From assembly GCF_001884235.1 (NCBI RefSeq), contig NZ_MAOI01000101.1, positions 124,001 through 188,000 on the forward strand: 64,000 bases of DNA, given 5' to 3'. The stretch's first letter is position 1. Every line of letters starts with the position of its first letter. Position numbers and translations under genes: made by a program. The notes beneath the pieces were generated by a model that ran no database searches, had not been told where the DNA came from, and saw only the letters and a list, made by a program, of their open reading frames with translations. This document shows, in pieces, positions 42,613-51,603 of the stretch. Source of the DNA: Bacillus paramycoides. Its GTDB lineage: Bacteria; Bacillota; Bacilli; Bacillales; Bacillaceae_G.

Positions 42613-43101
42613 TTATTGTTGTTTCTCGTATACATGGTAATAATACGTATACGGATTTTTTTCATCCGTTAAGCCTTTCTCTACAAAAATCTCTTTCCAA
42701 TTTGTCATGTCTATTTCTGGGAAGAATGTATCTCCTTCAAATGCGTGATGGATTTTTGTTATATATAACTTGTCTACATATGGTAAAAAGAGATCATAAA
42801 TTTGCGCCCCGCCAAAAATAAAAATCTCTTCTTCGTTTTTACATATCTCAAACACTTCTTCCACAGTATGAGCAACTTCACAACCTTCTACATGGTAATC
42901 ACCGTTACGCGTTACGATAATATTACGTCTTCCTGGGAGCGGTCTACCGATTGCTTCATAGTTCTTTCGTCCCATAATAAGCGGGTGACCCATCGTTGTT
43001 TTCTTCACGTACTGTAATTCACTCGGTAAATGCCAAGGTAAGTTATTATCTTTACCAATTACTCTATTTTCGTCCATTGCGACCATAAATGAAACAATCA
43101 T
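42613..43101 (-). CDS. dfrA: Dihydrofolate reductase
   Basis: 162 aa from ATG 43101 (MIVSFMVAMDENRVIGKDNN), eight bases after GAGGAG; a longer frame upstream would overlap nothing known but has no site. 'LPWHLPSELQYVKK' holds the catalytic acidic residue E28, 'IMGRKNYEAIGRPLPGR' and 'IFGGAQIYDLFLPYVDKLYIT' bind NADPH. Reduces dihydrofolate with NADPH. It follows thyA by 19 bases, so the enzyme that consumes dihydrofolate is made together with the one producing it. Confidence 0.95.
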   Translation of the reverse strand: MIVSFMVAMDENRVIGKDNNLPWHLPSELQYVKKTTMGHPLIMGRKNYEAIGRPLPGRRNIIVTRNGDYHVEGCEVAHTVEEVFEICKNEEEIFIFGGAQIYDLFLPYVDKLYITKIHHAFEGDTFFPEIDMTNWKEIFVEKGLTDEKNPYTYYYHVYEKQQ

Positions 43102-43120
43102 CTTTTCATCTCCTCTACAA

Positions 43121-44077
43121 TTACACTGCAACCGGTGCTTTAATTGCTGGGTGTGGATCATATCCTTCTAATGTTAAATCGTCCATTTCAAAATCAAATA
43201 CAGATTTCACATCTGGATTTAATGTAAGTTTAGGGAACGGACGTGGTTCACGTGCCAATTGCTTTTCTACTTGTTCAAAATGATTTGTATAAATATGTGC
43301 ATCACCAATAGTATGAACAAACTCTCCTACTTCAAGACCACATTCATGTGCAATTAAATGCGTTAGAAGTGAGTAACTTGCAATGTTAAATGGAATTCCA
43401 AGGAAAATATCACCGCTTCTTTGATATAGCTGACAAGAAAGCTTTCCGTCTGCTACATAAAATTGAAATAGCGTATGACAAGGTGGCAATGCCATGCTTG
43501 GTACATCTTCGGGATTCCAAGCAGATACAATCAAACGACGTGAATCTGGTGTTTTCTTAATCATTTCAATTACATCTTTTAGTTGATCAAGTGTCTCACC
43601 AGCTGTCGTTTTCCAAGTACGCCACTGCTTTCCGTATACGTCTCCTAAATAACCATATTTCTTCGAAAAATCATCATCTTCTAGAACGTTCTTTTTAAAC
43701 AATTCCATTTGTTCATCGTATTGCTTCTTAAATTCCTCATCTTGTTGAGAGCGAAGACCGAAATCTGTCATATCTGGACCATTATACTCATCACTTTCTA
43801 CCCAGCTCTTAAACGCCCATTCATTCCAAATATTATTATTATGTTGTAATAAATAACGAATGTTTGTATCACCTTTCATAAACCAAAGCAGTTCACTTGC
43901 TACAAGGCGAAATGGGACTCTCTTTGTCGTTAATAAAGTAAATCCTTCACTTAGATCGAAACGCATTTGATATCCAAATACAGATACAGTACCTGTCCCC
44001 GTACGATCTTCTTTCTTAGTGCCGTGCTCCATTACATGACGGCATAAATTTAAGTATTCATATTCAGCATGTTTCAT
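43121..44077 (-). CDS. thyA: Thymidylate synthase
   Basis: 318 aa, the long form with an insertion near residues 90-140, as in Lactobacillus casei. Nucleophile C200 in '[14 protein letters not shown]'; '[24 protein letters not shown]' and '[14 protein letters not shown]' bind dUMP. Makes dTMP from dUMP using methylene-tetrahydrofolate and releases dihydrofolate, recycled by the next gene. First gene of the thyA-dfrA operon. Confidence 0.95.
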   Translation of the reverse strand: MKHAEYEYLNLCRHVMEHGTKKEDRTGTGTVSVFGYQMRFDLSEGFTLLTTKRVPFRLVASELLWFMKGDTNIRYLLQHNNNIWNEWAFKSWVESDEYNGPDMTDFGLRSQQDEEFKKQYDEQMELFKKNVLEDDDFSKKYGYLGDVYGKQWRTWKTTAGETLDQLKDVIEMIKKTPDSRRLIVSAWNPEDVPSMALPPCHTLFQFYVADGKLSCQLYQRSGDIFLGIPFNIASYSLLTHLIAHECGLEVGEFVHTIGDAHIYTNHFEQVEKQLAREPRPFPKLTLNPDVKSVFDFEMDDLTLEGYDPHPAIKAPVAV

Positions 44078-44275
44078 ATGTAGGAAAACCTTCTTTCAAT
44101 CTTATATGAGATTTATCATAACATGAAAAACATCAGATTTAATAATCTAAATTAATAAAAATACTTTCAATAATTCTTACAAAATTATTAACTTTCAATA
44201 TTTAAAAAGGTTTTCACTTTTCTATTACAGAAAGTATAGTGCGGAACATAAAATTTATATTTGGAGGTTAGAAGC

Positions 44276-45733
44276 ATGTCTAAAATCAAAGCCCCTGTTT
44301 TAAGTACGTTGCAACATACGATTGAGAAAATGATGAAAGATTTACACGTTCCAGGTACCGCTGTAGCTGTTATAAAAGGTGGTGAAGTAATTATTTCCGA
44401 AGGCTTTGGCTATCGAAATATAGAGAAAAAAGAAGCTGTTACTCCGCAGACACGATTCGCAATTGGTTCTGCAACGAAAGCATTCGGTACACTTTCATTA
44501 AGCTTATTAGCACAGCAAAAAAAGTTTAATTGGGATACTCCTGTCCAGACTTATATACCTAACTTCTCTTTATCTGAACTACTTGCTAGCTCACAAGTTA
44601 CAGGACGAGACTTAGCTTCTCATCGCACTGGGGTAAGTCGTCATGATGCTCTTTGGTACAGCTCTTCTTTAACTCGAAAAGATATAGTAGAAAAAATAAA
44701 ACATTTATCACTTGATGCTCCGTTCCGCACTGCATTTTTATATAACAACTTAATGTATGCAACAATTAGTTATATTGTGGGAAACATTACGAATCAAACA
44801 TGGGAGCAATACGTTACAGAACATATATTAGAACCTTTAAATATGAGGCATACAAACTTCTCTGTTACAGACTCACAAAATACAGATGATTACGCATTAC
44901 CTTACGCTGAAGATAATGGTGAAATGAAAGAAATTCCATTCCGAAATATCGATACAGTTGGAGCAGCTGGATGTATTAACTCTTCCATTGAAGATATGGC
45001 AAAATGGGTTCTGCTTCACTTAAACAAAGGAAAAACAGAAAATCATGATTTGATTTCTACTGAACTACTCCAAGAAATGTATACACCGCATACGCCAATC
45101 CCGGATCAGCCAATGTTATCAACAAGTGAATCACCATTAAATAGCTACGGACTCGGTTGGTTTATTAGCGCTTATCGCGGTTATAAACTGATTCATCACG
45201 GCGGTAATATTGATGGATTCTCTGCACTTGCATCATTCATACCAAATGAAAACATCGGTATAGTCGTACTTACAAACTCCGGACAAACTTTACTTCCTAC
45301 TTATATTACAAAGCATATTTACGACGAACTTCTCGGACTAGAATTTATCGACTGGCATAATCGTTCTGTAGAAGATAGTGAAAAAATGAAAGAAATGATG
45401 AAAGAGGCAACTGAATCACTTCCTGAAGCAACAAAAGGAACTAGCCCTTCCCATTCATTAGATGCTTATACTGGAACTTTTGAACACCCTGCTTATGGAA
45501 GTCTAAAAATATTCAAACAAGATGATTCCTTACATGTACAATTTATGGATATGGAATTTCAGCTAAAACACCATCATTACGACATCTTCTCTGCATCAAT
45601 TAGTTTGTTCCAAATGAAGATGGGTCTTTTATTCGCTTATGATATGAATGTAAATGGTGATTTTCCGACACTTCAATTACATATTCCTGCAACTTTAAGT
45701 ACTCAGCCCCTTACATTCACTAAAATTGAATAG
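44276..45733 (+). CDS. Serine beta-lactamase-like hydrolase (class C / PBP4* family)
   Basis: 485 aa from ATG 44276, eight bases after GGAGG; a TTG 15 bases earlier overlaps the ribosome site. Catalytic S65-A-T-K68 in 'FAIGSATKAFG', the tyrosine motif 'YNNLMYATISY', and the third motif 'IHHGGNIDGFSA'. No signal peptide, so cytoplasmic; a C-terminal lipocalin-like domain (about 395-485) is added ('DAYTGTFEHPAYGSLKI'). Members include esterases and D-aminopeptidases; substrate unknown. Same family as the truncated copy at 21470. Terminator follows. Confidence 0.86.
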   Translation: MSKIKAPVLSTLQHTIEKMMKDLHVPGTAVAVIKGGEVIISEGFGYRNIEKKEAVTPQTRFAIGSATKAFGTLSLSLLAQQKKFNWDTPVQTYIPNFSLSELLASSQVTGRDLASHRTGVSRHDALWYSSSLTRKDIVEKIKHLSLDAPFRTAFLYNNLMYATISYIVGNITNQTWEQYVTEHILEPLNMRHTNFSVTDSQNTDDYALPYAEDNGEMKEIPFRNIDTVGAAGCINSSIEDMAKWVLLHLNKGKTENHDLISTELLQEMYTPHTPIPDQPMLSTSESPLNSYGLGWFISAYRGYKLIHHGGNIDGFSALASFIPNENIGIVVLTNSGQTLLPTYITKHIYDELLGLEFIDWHNRSVEDSEKMKEMMKEATESLPEATKGTSPSHSLDAYTGTFEHPAYGSLKIFKQDDSLHVQFMDMEFQLKHHHYDIFSASISLFQMKMGLLFAYDMNVNGDFPTLQLHIPATLSTQPLTFTKIE

Positions 45734-45740
45734 TAAATTT

Positions 45741-45774
45741 AATAGAGAGAAGCTTTCGCTTCCCTCTATTTTTT
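45741..45774 (+). terminator. Terminator of the beta-lactamase-like gene
   Basis: AATAGAG-A-GAAGC pairs with GCTTC-C-CTCTATT around a TTTC loop, followed by TTTTTC. Confidence 0.85.
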
Positions 45775-45864
45775 CTCAATTAGAAATTCCATCTAGAACT
45801 ATTCATTTCCTTATTCGATTAAATAAATAATAAAAATAACGTTTCATGTGACATTGCTTTCTTA

Positions 45865-46728
45865 TTAGCGCTTTACTGAATGTGGAAGAATCTCACGATT
45901 ATTTGTGCTTTTAATTTTCTTATCCTTCCAAATAAATTTTTTCAAACACATAAACACAGTTACTGAAATAGCGACTCCAACTGTAACATCTGAAGCAAAA
46001 TGAGCCCCTACCATAATACGACTAATTGGCACTATTATCATCCACAAAAGAATGAGAATCCAAACACCTATTTTTTTTCTTTTTAATGAAGCGAAATATT
46101 CTGGTAACAAGCTAAACCAAATGATTAACGCTGCATTGGCACTATGGCCTGAAGGGAACGACATAAACTCATCACTTTTGGTGATTCCTTGAGGTACAAA
46201 CCATTTTGAAAACCCTTCAAACGATCCAATAGAAATCATATGACGATAACGTTCTCTACCCCATCCTAATTTTATTAGATTAAATGTAATTAATACAATA
46301 ACTACACTTAGTAATCCAATTAATGCAATGTCTCGCAATCTTTCATCATCGTATTTGCTCCATGATTTAGAAATCATATAACAAACTACAATAAAGCAAA
46401 TCATAAAAATTGGAATTGAAAATTTTGAAATGGTTAAATAGTGTACTAGCATAAATGACGCTATAAAAGCAAATAAAAGAATGATTACTCCATAGCCAGC
46501 TCCAGATAGATAATACCCTCTTGAACCTTTATTCTTTCTAGTTTTAAATAAATACATACTAGAAAATAAGGCAATAAGCATCGCTGGAATTTCTCCTATA
46601 GCCTGTAAAAAAAGAGCAATCTTATTAGTTGGTTCATATAGACTATTGGATATTTGTAAGTCTGTAAATGTAAAGATACATAGTAAAATAGCGAAGCTGG
46701 AAATTAATATCACTTTTTTATTTTTCAC
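45865..46728 (-). CDS. PAP2 family phosphatase
   Basis: 287 aa from GTG 46728, five bases after GGGG; the ATG three bases upstream is the other option. About six to seven membrane segments. The phosphatase motifs are 'KLGWGRERYR' (motif 1), 'SFPSGHSANAA' (motif 2) and 'SRIMVGAHFASDV' (motif 3) with the catalytic His residues outside the membrane. Dephosphorylates lipid phosphates such as undecaprenyl pyrophosphate or phosphatidate; which is not determined. Follows the esterase gene by eight bases, probably the same transcript. Confidence 0.87.
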   Translation of the reverse strand: MKNKKVILISSFAILLCIFTFTDLQISNSLYEPTNKIALFLQAIGEIPAMLIALFSSMYLFKTRKNKGSRGYYLSGAGYGVIILLFAFIASFMLVHYLTISKFSIPIFMICFIVVCYMISKSWSKYDDERLRDIALIGLLSVVIVLITFNLIKLGWGRERYRHMISIGSFEGFSKWFVPQGITKSDEFMSFPSGHSANAALIIWFSLLPEYFASLKRKKIGVWILILLWMIIVPISRIMVGAHFASDVTVGVAISVTVFMCLKKFIWKDKKIKSTNNREILPHSVKR

Positions 46729-46736
46729 CATTTCCC

Positions 46737-47846
46737 CTACTTTCTACTATGCTTTAATATAAAATTCCCCATCTCAATTGCTAAATCTTCGCTCTGAGGA
46801 TAGACTCCTACGTTATCTCCATAAGCGTGCCCCAACCCTCGATAAAGAACTGTTTCAGTATCTACTCCTTTTTTAGTTAATTTAGCTGCATACGCTAAAC
46901 ATTCAATCATTAAAAAATCATGCTCTCCTACCGTAATAAATGTACTTGGATAGTCTGGGGATACATCAACATATGGACTTAAATACTTAGAATTAATTTC
47001 TTTCGTACCAAGTACTTCTGACATACCTCCAACCATTGAATGCATAATATTAAGCATTTTTTCTAATCCTTTTTTATACTTAGGAGCAATTTCATATTTG
47101 TCTATACTCCAAGAATAAAATTCATCTTCATAATCACACATATTAATTGTAGGATATAGAAGTAGTTGCCCCTTAACGAGATTTCTACCATCTTCCATGT
47201 CTCTAGTAGTACAATACTGTGTTAAGTTACCTCCTGCACTATCACCAGCAACAAAGATATTATTCTTATCACCGCCTAATGTATCAGCATTCTCATAAAT
47301 CCACTTTAAAGTAGTGTAACAATCTGTATGCCCCGTTGGAAAAGGATTTTCCGGAGCTAATCGATAATCCACAGAAACGGCTAGTATATCTGTTTTCTCT
47401 ACTATCAATTTCACAAGCTCTTCTACCACATCTGGTGATCCTGCCATAAATCCGCCACCATGAATGAAGTATAAAATTGGTGCATTCTCTCGTTTAGAAC
47501 TACTGTTATAAATTCTTATCGGAATATCAAATCCATCTTCAGCTTTAACAGTTTTATGCACAATATTAATGTCTTTAGTGACAATGGGAACACTTTTAAT
47601 ACCATTAAATTGTTTTCGCATATTCTTTACTGATTTTTCAGAAGCATCCATTTTCATCATATTTTTAGGCATAAACCTCATTACATTCATTTGAACCTTT
47701 GTGTCCTTATAAAGACGTGGATCCATAGCCCCTTTTTCATCGCAATCTGGTATATTTTTCACTAGGACTTTTGCCCCCTGTACGTTGATAGTTTCTTGTT
47801 TTTCTTGAATTTTTTCTAAAAGGTCTAAATCATATTTTCTAGTCAT
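46737..47846 (-). CDS. Alpha/beta hydrolase of the HSL/lipase-esterase family
   Basis: 369 aa from ATG 47846, 10 bases after AGAGAGGA; ATG 47882 lies in the same frame but lacks a site. 'YFIHGGGFMAGSPDVV' is the HGGG oxyanion hole, 'VAGDSAGGNL' the G-D-S-A-G nucleophile elbow, with Asp in 'VGEHDFL' and His in 'RGLGHAYGD'. An acyl-ester hydrolase of short-chain esters. A sequence close to a CcpA site (ATGAAAGCGCTTAAA) lies at 47882-47868, in the leader. Encoded downstream of, and in the same direction as, an AraC-type regulator, with a terminator between. Confidence 0.84.
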   Translation of the reverse strand: MTRKYDLDLLEKIQEKQETINVQGAKVLVKNIPDCDEKGAMDPRLYKDTKVQMNVMRFMPKNMMKMDASEKSVKNMRKQFNGIKSVPIVTKDINIVHKTVKAEDGFDIPIRIYNSSSKRENAPILYFIHGGGFMAGSPDVVEELVKLIVEKTDILAVSVDYRLAPENPFPTGHTDCYTTLKWIYENADTLGGDKNNIFVAGDSAGGNLTQYCTTRDMEDGRNLVKGQLLLYPTINMCDYEDEFYSWSIDKYEIAPKYKKGLEKMLNIMHSMVGGMSEVLGTKEINSKYLSPYVDVSPDYPSTFITVGEHDFLMIECLAYAAKLTKKGVDTETVLYRGLGHAYGDNVGVYPQSEDLAIEMGNFILKHSRK

Positions 47847-47929
47847 CCAGTATTCATCCTCTCTTGTTTTAAGCGCTTTCATTTTTCGGGTTAAATATAT
47901 CCCTTTGAATCTCACTTCATCTACTATCA

Positions 47930-47971
47930 CAAAATTAAAAACGTTCCATGTACAAAATGTAACATGGAACG
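47930..47971 (-). terminator. Terminator of the AraC-type regulator gene
   Basis: Minus strand CGTTCCATGT / ACATGGAACG 10-bp stem with a 10-base loop, then TTTTTAATTTTG. Confidence 0.85.
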
Positions 47972-47976
47972 CTTCT

Positions 47977-48858
47977 TTATTGTTGTTCATATTTGATTCG
48001 ATTATTGTCATTTTTTGATATAATTTTCTTCCTATACTGTAATGGTGTGTATCCATATTTGTCTTTAAACTGTGAAATAAACGATTTTACATTTGGAAAT
48101 CCGTGTTTTACTGCTATATCTTGTATAGAATTTGTACTACTAATAATATCCTTATAAGCTTTATAAAGTCTGTATCTTGTTAAAAAAGAGGTGAAATTTG
48201 ATCCAAAGGTTTTTTTGAACATACGGGAAAAATGTTCTTCACTTACAAAAAAGTGTTTTGCTACATCTTTCAGTTTAAGTTCTTCATCGTAATGTTCATA
48301 AATATATGTAATCATCTCTTTTTGTCTATTTCCAAGTTGAAAATCATTTTCTACATTCTCCACATCTTTGCAGTAACGCAATAAAATATAAACAATTTCA
48401 TACATCAAACTGTTAATTTTTATATAACTTAAATCATCAGATTTTGTGACTAACTCCTTTAATTCATAAAATATTTGTTGGAGTTTTGTTTTCTGAACGA
48501 CTGATTCTTTTATATTGAATCTATATTTATCAAAATCTTCATTTACCTCTTTAAGAAATTCATAAGAAATAATTAACATCATTACTGCACAACTTGTATT
48601 TTCAACTTTTTCAAATTCGTGAACATCACCACTATTTACAAAAATAAATTCGCCAGCGGATACTTTCTTTTTTTGCCCATTCACACACAAAATAATTTCT
48701 CCAAATACTACAAGGCTAATTTCAATACTTCTATGCCAGTGCGGTGGAATATAATAGTGAAAATCAGTTGGAAACATTGTATCCTCTATATATTCAACCA
48801 TTCCTGGAATTCTATCACGTAATTTTATTTCTTCATATTTTCCTTGCCTGACTTTCAA
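47977..48858 (-). CDS. AraC family transcriptional regulator with cupin sensor domain
   Basis: 293 aa from TTG 48858 after GGGGGTGG. The first about 100 residues form a cupin ('YIPPHWHRSIEISLVVFGEI', 'GEFIFVNSGDVHEFE'), typical for a sugar or small-molecule sensor. The C-terminal about 100 residues are the double helix-turn-helix: 'LKLKDVAKHFFVSEEHFSRMFKKTFG' and 'IQDIAVKHGFPNVKSFISQFK'. Likely regulates the esterase/PAP2 genes that follow or a distant target. Confidence 0.88.
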   Translation of the reverse strand: MKVRQGKYEEIKLRDRIPGMVEYIEDTMFPTDFHYYIPPHWHRSIEISLVVFGEIILCVNGQKKKVSAGEFIFVNSGDVHEFEKVENTSCAVMMLIISYEFLKEVNEDFDKYRFNIKESVVQKTKLQQIFYELKELVTKSDDLSYIKINSLMYEIVYILLRYCKDVENVENDFQLGNRQKEMITYIYEHYDEELKLKDVAKHFFVSEEHFSRMFKKTFGSNFTSFLTRYRLYKAYKDIISSTNSIQDIAVKHGFPNVKSFISQFKDKYGYTPLQYRKKIISKNDNNRIKYEQQ

Positions 48859-48904
48859 TAGTCCACCCCCTTATTTTATTATAAAATAGACGTCAAGTTT
48901 CTCA

Positions 48905-49222
48905 TTACATTCTTGCATTCGATGTATACGCAACTTCTACAATAAATCCATTCGGGTCGTAAAAATCGATCGTATAGTAACCATCCGAATAATGATTCAT
49001 TTCAATAGGTCCATGTATAACCTTCATCTTAGTACTAGCAAGAAACTCTGCTACGTCATCAACTACTCCTCTATTAATAGCTTGATAACAAATATGTCTC
49101 GGCCCTAATGATTTTGCAATTTCCTCGTCTACTTCTTTAAAATATATTTCACTTTCTCCTGTGCTATATGCCACTTCATTTAATTTTCTCCATCCAAATA
49201 AAGGATAATAAATGTACAGCAC
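48905..49222 (-). pseudogene. VOC (glyoxalase/dioxygenase) family protein, N-terminally truncated
   Basis: The frame gives 105 residues starting inside the domain: 'YYPLFGWRKLNEVAY', then 'GPRHICYQAINRGVVDDVAEFL' and 'GYYTIDFYDPNGFIVEVAY', the last holding a metal-ligand Glu. A full VOC domain begins about 20 residues earlier with a metal-binding His. An in-frame TAA stands just upstream and no ribosome site is present. The likely 5' part has been replaced by the upstream region of the S41 peptidase gene. Probably non-functional. Confidence 0.65.
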
Positions 49223-49266
49223 AGAATTCTTTTATTCAACTAATCAAATTATAAGGAGGAACAGTT

Positions 49267-50550
49267 GTGTACACAGAAATTTTTAAAGAAGTTGTTTCAA
49301 TTACTCACCACGATTACTCGGGATGCCTTGATAAAAAGGGATGGGACGACCCTACTCCATATTTAAACAAGATTGAACAATTAGAGAAACACGGAGAGTT
49401 AACACCAGTACAATTTACTGAAATTGTAGGAGATTACTTATTAGACTTTAAAGATAATCATATGTTTTTCAAAATGACTTCAAAAAAACAACCACTTAAT
49501 AGTGTCGGGTTTCAAGTTAAACGATTTGAAGATCAGCTGTACATTACATCAGCTAACCAAGAAAAACGAATAAAAAAAGGACAAGCTATTCTTGCATTAG
49601 ATAACATAAAAATTCCTGATCTATTAATAAAATATAAAAAATATTTAAATGAGACTACATATGAGCGTGAAAAATGGGACTACGTTTTATCAAAGTCATC
49701 CAATTGTACAATTATAGATGGAGATGGAGTAATCCAAACTATTACTTTACTAAAGTATAAACGAAGTGATTACACGCCTATCTATTCATTAGAAAAGTAT
49801 AATGAGGATACACTCTTAATTACTTTGACGGACTTCACAAATACTGAAGCTGTTAATAAATTAATAGATACATACAAAAACGAGCTTGATTCTTTTCCGA
49901 ACTTAATTATAGACGTCCGAATGAATCTCGGTGGAAGTGATGACGCGTTTTTTAAATTACTTCCTTATTTATTTGAAGATAAAGAGATCTCCCTCTTCGA
50001 TTCTTCAGATACAATGCAATTAAATCATACAGTACGAAACTATCATTTACGAATGAAAGATTTCGAAAAAGAAAATTATAATTCTTTAGACGAACTTTCA
50101 AAATTATTCACTGATATGTTTATTCAAGATTTAAAAAAGAATTATAATAAAGGGTTCGTTACATTTGATACCTCTGGATTACCATTAGAACTGCAAACAT
50201 TAAAAATACACGGAAGAAAAATGCCAAGTAAAGTATTATTACTAACAGACGTAACATGCGCAAGCTCTGGCGATTCCTTTGTAGAAGTAGCAAAAAAATC
50301 ATCTAAAGTGAAAGTAATAGGTCGCCCTACCGCTGGTGTAAATGATTATTCTAATTTAGCAGTAATGGAATGGGCTGATACATTTGCTCTTTACTATCCC
50401 ACTTCAAGGCTTTCTATTATTGATAAAGGGGAAGGAATGTCCGGTGTTGGAATACAACCGCATTTACATATCCCTTGGACGCCTGAACATATACAAGAAG
50501 ATGTAGACTTGAAAGTAGCTTTACAGCTCTTAAACCAAGAAGAATGGTAA
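49267..50550 (+). CDS. S41 family C-terminal processing-type peptidase
   Basis: 427 aa from GTG 49267, seven bases after AAGGAGG. No signal peptide. The nucleophile Ser is in 'LLLTDVTCASSGDSFVEVAKK', followed by 'VIGRPTAGVNDYSN' and the final 'GVGIQPHLHIPWTPEHIQED', the S41 order. 'NLIIDVRMNLGGSDDAF' is the oxyanion block. The N-terminus (about 1-110, 'HHDYSGCLDKKGWDDP') is helical. Cytoplasmic peptidase of unknown target; the usual PDZ domain is weak or reduced. Confidence 0.82.
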   Translation: MYTEIFKEVVSITHHDYSGCLDKKGWDDPTPYLNKIEQLEKHGELTPVQFTEIVGDYLLDFKDNHMFFKMTSKKQPLNSVGFQVKRFEDQLYITSANQEKRIKKGQAILALDNIKIPDLLIKYKKYLNETTYEREKWDYVLSKSSNCTIIDGDGVIQTITLLKYKRSDYTPIYSLEKYNEDTLLITLTDFTNTEAVNKLIDTYKNELDSFPNLIIDVRMNLGGSDDAFFKLLPYLFEDKEISLFDSSDTMQLNHTVRNYHLRMKDFEKENYNSLDELSKLFTDMFIQDLKKNYNKGFVTFDTSGLPLELQTLKIHGRKMPSKVLLLTDVTCASSGDSFVEVAKKSSKVKVIGRPTAGVNDYSNLAVMEWADTFALYYPTSRLSIIDKGEGMSGVGIQPHLHIPWTPEHIQEDVDLKVALQLLNQEEW

Positions 50551-50582
50551 TTAAAAAGTAGGTGTGAGATAACACACCTACT

Positions 50583-50704
50583 TTCCCTACTGATTATTAG
50601 CCCACACCAATCGGGCTTTTACGGGCAGCCCTACTCCCACCTAACTTCCTTGCATTCGCCAAATTTTGAGGTGGGAGTCTTAATGCCCGCAAATAGCGGG
50701 ATAA
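50583..50704 (+). repeat. Dispersed structured repeat, copy C (bcr-like), left end missing
   Basis: 'CTGATTATTAGCCCACACCAATCGGG' region matches copies A and B2, then continues with the right half shared with B1. Several nested stems can form: AGCCC/GGGCT, CTCCCACCT/AGGTGGGAG and CCCGC-AAATA-GCGGG. It directly follows the S41 peptidase gene by about 30 bases and could act as its terminator. Confidence 0.72.
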
Positions 50705-50740
50705 ACATAAAAAAAGAACAAGATTTTCTCTTGTTCTTCA

Positions 50741-51322
50741 TTAAGACAGCCATTTCGGCGGCACATTCGTATTCCAATAAATATTTCCTAGTTCATGATG
50801 TCCTGAGTATCCATCATCAAAACGATGATAGTGGAAATTAAAATAATATCCATCTTGCGGTGGATGATCTCTCCTCACGTGAAATCGCAGTAAGTCATTT
50901 CCTGTTTTCGTATCATATACATGAAAAATCTTTTCATTATTTCCACCAGCTGGTCTTTGGGATATTGCTAATGATTGTAACGATTCTTCTGGCACATCAT
51001 TTGCAAGTTCCGCGATTGCTTCTTCAATTTTAGGTAATACAATATCTTTAAATTCATCTTCAATTACAGGCCCAATTTTAGAGCCGAACTTTTGCATAGA
51101 TTGCTTCTCAGCTTCTTGCATCGCATAGTTAACAAAAGTATCGGTGGTTAACCTTTCATTCGTTTCTTCATATGTATAGGACGTTTGCTCCAAATTTTGT
51201 TGCCTAGTTGTAGTAGGCTTGTCCGCTTTTGCATTATCAAGCAAAATGGAAGGAGGCGTCACTAAACCAAATGTAAATACGGTAATTAATGCGACTAAGG
51301 TTTTTCTAAACCAATTTGGCAT
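50741..51322 (-). CDS. YpjP family protein
   Basis: 193 aa. N-terminal hydrophobic segment (about 7-24, 'TLVALITVFTFGLVTPP') with a likely signal cleavage after A33, so secreted or surface-bound. The rest contains an acidic helix region ('MQEAEKQSMQKFGSKIGPVIEDEF') and 'FHVYDTKTGNDLLRFHVRRDHPPQDGYYFNFHYH', which match the YpjP family found throughout Bacillus. Function unknown. In B. subtilis ypjP lies near thyB-dfrA; here it is 7 kb away from thyA-dfrA, which keeps a trace of that order. Confidence 0.8.
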   Translation of the reverse strand: MPNWFRKTLVALITVFTFGLVTPPSILLDNAKADKPTTTRQQNLEQTSYTYEETNERLTTDTFVNYAMQEAEKQSMQKFGSKIGPVIEDEFKDIVLPKIEEAIAELANDVPEESLQSLAISQRPAGGNNEKIFHVYDTKTGNDLLRFHVRRDHPPQDGYYFNFHYHRFDDGYSGHHELGNIYWNTNVPPKWLS

Positions 51323-51500
51323 TTATATTCCCTCCCCTTTTACTCATTATATCTTATATAACGGTTGTTTCTTCTATTATACAAAATGATTGTAATTTTT
51401 GCACTTTACAAATTTGTTAACGTTCACATATTTTTCACTTGAATATGACATTGTAAGATTTCATACACTATATATACAACAACAATGAGGAGGCGATCAG

Positions 51501-51578
51501 ATGACTTTAGATGTCATGTACTCCGCCGTAAGTATTCTCGTTTTAGTATATTTTATTTACCAATGCATCACAGACTAA
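51501..51578 (+). CDS. 25-residue single-span membrane peptide
   Basis: ATG 51501 stands eight bases after GAGGAGG and encodes MTLDVMYSAVSILVLVYFIY followed by QCITD. An acidic start leads into one hydrophobic helix (about 7-20). The frame ends at a strong terminator. This is a well-formed tiny gene, like small membrane regulators of transporters in Bacillus, but no family is recognised. Confidence 0.65.
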   Translation: MTLDVMYSAVSILVLVYFIYQCITD

Positions 51579-51603
51579 AAAAGAGCCTATTCGGCTCTTT
51601 TTT
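51577..51603. terminator. Bidirectional terminator, peptide gene / ecsB-like gene
   Basis: AAAAAAGAGCC / GGCTCTTTTTT, 11-bp stem with a five-base loop, shared by convergent genes. Confidence 0.92.
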
